DNA of 35,564 bases from Planctomycetota bacterium (lineage in GTDB: Bacteria > Planctomycetota > Planctomycetia > Gemmatales > Gemmataceae): NCBI GenBank assembly GCA_021413735.1, contig JAIOPV010000187.1:1-35564 (forward strand), given 5' to 3'. Made by a program: the position numbers and the translations under genes. This document shows positions 31,923-35,564 of the stretch, piece by piece. A model generated the notes under the pieces. It was not told the origin of the DNA, did not search any database, and saw only the letters and a program-made list of their open reading frames with translations. Within the stretch, counting starts at the first letter, position 1, and every line of letters starts with the position of its first letter.

Positions 31923-33335
31923 ATGACTGACATGGTGCGTGTCGCGCTACTGGTTTCTGTTTTCGTGTCTTCCCAGGCGCTGTTTGCGGCTGATTGGCCG
32001 CAGTTTCGTGGGCCTGGCGGGTCGGGCGTTGCCGACGATCAGAAGCCGCCGGTGAAGTTCGGACCGAAAGAGAACCTCGCGTGGAAGGTGGCGGTGCCGC
32101 CGGGGGCGTCGTCGCCGATTGTGGTCGGCGACAAGATCATCCTCACGGCGTTCGAGAACGACAAGCTGTTCACGATTTGCTATTCCGCCACCGATGGCAA
32201 AGAACTCTGGCGAGCGGACGCCAAGGCCAAGCAGATCGAGCCGTTCCACCCGATTCACGGAAGCCCCGCTGCTTCAACGCCTGCGAGCGACGGCAAGCGG
32301 GTGGTTTCGTACTTCGGGTCGTGTGGTTTGCTCTGCTACGACCTCGATGGCAAGGAGCAGTGGAAGTTCGAGTTGCCGATGGCGGTGACGAACAACGAGT
32401 TCGGTTCCGGTACGTCGCCGGTTCTTGTCGACGGTCTGGTGTTACTGGCTCGCGATCTCTCGAAGGACTCGGCTGTGTACGCGGTCGATCTCGCGACTGG
32501 TTCGCAGAAATGGAAGACCGACCGGAAGGTGCCGACTTCATTCTGCACGCCGGTTGTGTGGAACGATGGCGAAAAGAAGGTGCTGGCTGTGCCAGGCGCT
32601 TTGTCGCTGACGGGTTATGACGTGCAAACCGGCAAGGAATTGTGGGCGCTCGACAAGATGGCCGCGGTTGCCTGCACAACCCCCGTCGTGTACAAGGACA
32701 TGCTCGTTCACTCTTCGTGGGCACCGGGCGGGGCGGACTTCAAGCTGCCAGCCTTCGATGAAATCGTGAAGGCCGCTGGCGACGAAAAGCTCGGCTACAT
32801 CTCAAAGGCGGGAGCCGCCAAGACGCCGTTCAAGGACTTCTTCGACAACAACGACCTGAACAAAGACGGCAAGATCACGCGTGATGAGTGGGACACCCTG
32901 ACCAAGTTCCTCGCGAGCGGGCAGAACCGTGCAATCGCGCTGAAGCCGGGCGGCAAGGGTGAGTTGGCGTGGTCGTACACCAAGGGTTTGCCGTATGTGC
33001 CAAGCCCGATCGTGTACCGCGACCGTTTCTATCTGCTCAAGGATGGTCCGCTGATGACGTGTCTTGACGCGAAGACCGGGAAGCCCGTGTATGAAGGTGA
33101 GCGAGTGGCGCGAGCGGGTGCGATGGCATATGCATCGCCTGTGGCCGCGAATGGGCACATTTACCTTGCGGCTCTCGATGGCACGGTTGCCGTGATGGTT
33201 GCAGGGGAAGACGCACCAGATGCGGTGTTCGCGGTGAAACTGGCCGAACCCATTCGTGCGACGCCTGCGATTGCGCACGACACGCTGTATGTGCGAAGCG
33301 ACAAGTTCTTGTATGCGTTTGCAGCGAAGAAGTGA
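31923..33335 (+). CDS. Secreted PQQ-type beta-propeller protein with an inserted EF-hand
   Basis: A 470-residue secreted protein: a signal peptide (MVRVALLVSVFVSSQALFA after ATG 31932) then DWPQFRGPGGSG, the standard start of planctomycete PQQ-like propellers. Blade repeats such as DGKELWRADAK, DLATGSQKWKTD and DVQTGKELWALD follow. A canonical EF-hand loop interrupts the propeller at residues 311-322 (DLNKDGKITRDE), so calcium may bind there. No quinoprotein dehydrogenase catalytic residues are evident, so enzyme activity is doubtful. It follows the nitroreductase by 54 bp. Either ATG 31923 or 31932 could be the start. Confidence 0.92.
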   Translation: MTDMVRVALLVSVFVSSQALFAADWPQFRGPGGSGVADDQKPPVKFGPKENLAWKVAVPPGASSPIVVGDKIILTAFENDKLFTICYSATDGKELWRADAKAKQIEPFHPIHGSPAASTPASDGKRVVSYFGSCGLLCYDLDGKEQWKFELPMAVTNNEFGSGTSPVLVDGLVLLARDLSKDSAVYAVDLATGSQKWKTDRKVPTSFCTPVVWNDGEKKVLAVPGALSLTGYDVQTGKELWALDKMAAVACTTPVVYKDMLVHSSWAPGGADFKLPAFDEIVKAAGDEKLGYISKAGAAKTPFKDFFDNNDLNKDGKITRDEWDTLTKFLASGQNRAIALKPGGKGELAWSYTKGLPYVPSPIVYRDRFYLLKDGPLMTCLDAKTGKPVYEGERVARAGAMAYASPVAANGHIYLAALDGTVAVMVAGEDAPDAVFAVKLAEPIRATPAIAHDTLYVRSDKFLYAFAAKK

Positions 33336-33348
33336 GATGTTTGAGATG

Positions 33349-33410
33349 TTTAGCGTCAGCCCCAACGGGGCTGCGTTCCAGACGGCAGCCCCGTTGGGGC
33401 TGACGCTAAA
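33349..33410. repeat. Perfect inverted repeat (F type), 26-bp arms, in a convergent gap
   Basis: The arms 33349-33374 and 33385-33410 are perfectly complementary around a 10-nt loop; the outer sequence is TTTAGCGTCAGCCCC and its complement, ending GCTAAA. It fills the gap between the convergent stops at 33335 and 33419. A bidirectional terminator role is likely. Confidence 0.92.
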
Positions 33411-33418
33411 CGAGACCG

Positions 33419-33838
33419 TCACGCAGCCTTGCGAATCGGGTGTGCGAACGACCATTCGTGCCCGAACGGATCGGTGATCTTGCCGTAGCGGTCGCCCCAG
33501 AACATATCCATCGCGGGCATCTTCACGGTCGCGCCCGCTGATTCCGCCTTCGCAATCGCTGCGTCGCAATCCGTCACGTCGAGATGTAGCGTCACCGGCG
33601 TGGGAACTCCCGGCTTCGGCGCTCGCGACACGCCTCCGCAATACTCCGGGAAGTCGTCGCACAGAAACAGAGCTGCGTCGCCGATCTTCAACTCGGCGTG
33701 CATCAATCGGGTGCCATCCTCGGCAGGCATTCGAGCGATTTCGACCGCACCAAGCGCCGATTTATAGAACTCGATTGCCTTCGCCGCGCCGTTCACCACA
33801 AGGTGTGGTACCAACCCATGCTTTTCACGAACTGCCAT
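33419..33838 (-). CDS. VOC family (glyoxalase/PhnB-like) protein
   Basis: A 139-residue protein of the vicinal-oxygen-chelate fold, of PhnB-like type. Typical elements are LVVNGAAKAIEFYKSALGAV near the start, MHAELKIGDAALFLCDD in the middle, and MFWGDRYGKITDPFGHEWSF near the end. The last segment is the usual second-module metal or ligand loop. Substrates of this group vary widely and cannot be predicted. The gene stands alone, convergent with the propeller gene. Confidence 0.92.
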   Translation of the reverse strand: MAVREKHGLVPHLVVNGAAKAIEFYKSALGAVEIARMPAEDGTRLMHAELKIGDAALFLCDDFPEYCGGVSRAPKPGVPTPVTLHLDVTDCDAAIAKAESAGATVKMPAMDMFWGDRYGKITDPFGHEWSFAHPIRKAA

Positions 33839-34003
33839 TACTATTCCCCCTTATCACAAACCAATACCCGCTTAATACCCGACCCCGCCTCACAGCGCAA
33901 GCTCGGTTGTGAGAAATAATGACTTTGTGTTCAGATGTGAACATCGGTATTGTTCGTCTGTGGCATGAACCATTTCGTCCGAATCAGTGTCCAGATTGTC
34001 TTG

Positions 34004-34020
34004 TCGTCCCGCTGGGACGA
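34004..34020. repeat. Short palindrome (B-like)
   Basis: TCGTCCC-GCT-GGGACGA, followed by CCGCTACACC. It is related to the B-type units at 19318 and 30016 and lies 33 bp before the RNA ligase start. Confidence 0.7.
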
Positions 34021-34053
34021 CCGCTACACCGCTCTCAAACTGATGCATCGCCC

Positions 34054-34836
<783 letters not shown>

Positions 34837-34837
34837 T

Positions 34838-35467
34838 TCAAAACGGACTATCGCCGCCGTTGCGGAAGCGCTCTTCGGTCCACGGGTCGCCGCGCATGTG
34901 GTAGCCGCCGTTCTTCCAGCTTTCCCAGAACCCGGCACGGTCGGCTTCCATGAACTCGACGCCGCGAACCCACTTCGCACTCTTCCACGCATACAGCTTC
35001 GGCACCACCAACCGCAGCGGGTAGCCGTGATCGGGCGTCAGGTCTTCGCCGTTGTGCTTCATCGCGAACAGGCAATCGCCACTGAAGAAGTCCTCAATGG
35101 GGAGGTTCGTACTGAAGCCGTATTCGCAGTGAACCATCACGAACTTCGCCGCCGGTGAAACCTTGACGTGATTCAGCAGCTCGCCTGTCGCGACGCCTTC
35201 CCACAGGTTGTCGAGCATACTCCACCGCGTCACGCAGTGCATATCCGCGAAGACTTTCGTGCGTGGCAACGCACAGAATTCCGGCCAGGTGAAGCGGACG
35301 ACCTGGTCCACGAGTGGTACCGGGATGATGCCGAAGTCCCACTTGTCGGGGTTGAAGTTGGGCACCCCGCCAGCGTGCAGCACGGGCCACTTGCGGGTTT
35401 GCGCCTGTCGCGGCGGGATGCGATTCTCTCGTCGCGTGTCCGGACTGATGATCGGTTCATCGGACAT
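34838..35467 (-). CDS. Sulfite-oxidase-like molybdopterin-dependent oxidoreductase
   Basis: A 209-residue protein of the oxidoreductase molybdopterin-binding (SUOX/YuiH-like) family. The molybdenum-ligand Cys is Cys78 in FADMHCVTRWSMLDN. The later PDHGYPLRLVVPKLYAWKSA segment and the WVRGVEFMEAD ending are characteristic. It lacks a signal peptide and the C-terminal dimer domain of full sulfite oxidases, so it is a small cytoplasmic relative. The electron acceptor and substrate are unknown. The start at 35467 is preceded by an AAGGAG-like site. Confidence 0.92.
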   Translation of the reverse strand: MSDEPIISPDTRRENRIPPRQAQTRKWPVLHAGGVPNFNPDKWDFGIIPVPLVDQVVRFTWPEFCALPRTKVFADMHCVTRWSMLDNLWEGVATGELLNHVKVSPAAKFVMVHCEYGFSTNLPIEDFFSGDCLFAMKHNGEDLTPDHGYPLRLVVPKLYAWKSAKWVRGVEFMEADRAGFWESWKNGGYHMRGDPWTEERFRNGGDSPF

Positions 35468-35497
35468 TGTGGAAACTCCTTTCCCTTGAATCTCGTT

Positions 35498-35564
35498 TAG
35501 CCGCGACCCGAAAGGGGAGCGCGACCGATGGCGTATCGTCGCGCTCCCTTCCGGGTCGCGGCTA
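35498..35564. repeat. Long inverted repeat (C type) at the window end
   Basis: The arms 35498-35524 and 35539-35564 pair almost fully; the outer part TAGCCGCGACCCG resembles the element at 20500-20559, the inner part differs. It lies upstream of the sulfite-oxidase-like gene and may continue past the window edge. Confidence 0.8.

Overview
The window looks like chromosomal DNA of a planctomycete, most likely from the Gemmata group (Gemmataceae). The inference rests on gene content: a cysteine-rich repeat protein of the planctomycete YTV cell-wall type, a DUF1571 lipoprotein, a PmoA/DUF6807 protein, bacterial GH3 proteins, Uma2 relics, an FHA-GAF-sigma54 activator, many secreted proteins of unknown function, fairly high GC and loosely packed genes. 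Genus and species cannot be read from it. No rRNA, tRNA, CRISPR array, prophage or plasmid feature was seen.

Region 1 (125-8872, mostly + strand) is an acyl-chain assembly cluster: dehydratase, ketoreductase, acyl carrier protein, second dehydratase, a ketosynthase-like protein without its catalytic Cys, a complete ketosynthase, and a membrane-anchored alpha/beta hydrolase. After a small opposite-strand gene comes a GH3-type acyl-adenylate enzyme. Both the ketosynthases and the dehydratases occur as one complete copy plus one copy with a substituted active site. This matches the KS:CLF and DH:DH heterodimer logic of aryl polyene and highly reducing type II polyketide pathways. No enoyl reductase or malonyl transferase is present, so an unsaturated (polyene-like) or specialised acyl product is the working hypothesis.

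Region 2 (8952-14354) holds a DUF1571 lipoprotein, a membrane-embedded methyltransferase, a REP-associated (RAYT/IS200-like) transposase between inverted copies of a 53-nt double-hairpin element, a secreted PmoA-family protein and RsgA. Region 3 (14807-21798) holds the YTV-like surface protein, apparently frameshifted near its 3' end, two secreted proteins of unknown function, a D-threonine aldolase/D-serine dehydratase-like enzyme and a Tat-exported prenyltransferase-fold protein. Region 4 (21860-27862) holds a sigma54 activator with an altered Walker B motif, leuD, and a three-gene minus-strand set of envelope or unknown proteins. Region 5 (27971-35467) holds an Uma2 pseudogene, an ATP-dependent DNA ligase fused to SWIM and WGR domains, redox enzymes (alcohol dehydrogenase, nitroreductase, sulfite-oxidase-like), a PQQ-type propeller with an EF-hand, a VOC protein and an RNA ligase.

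Many intergenic gaps carry a long inverted repeat, in at least six sequence families. All four convergent gaps longer than 60 bp contain one, so these elements probably serve as bidirectional terminators or are REP/MITE-like repeats that settled there.
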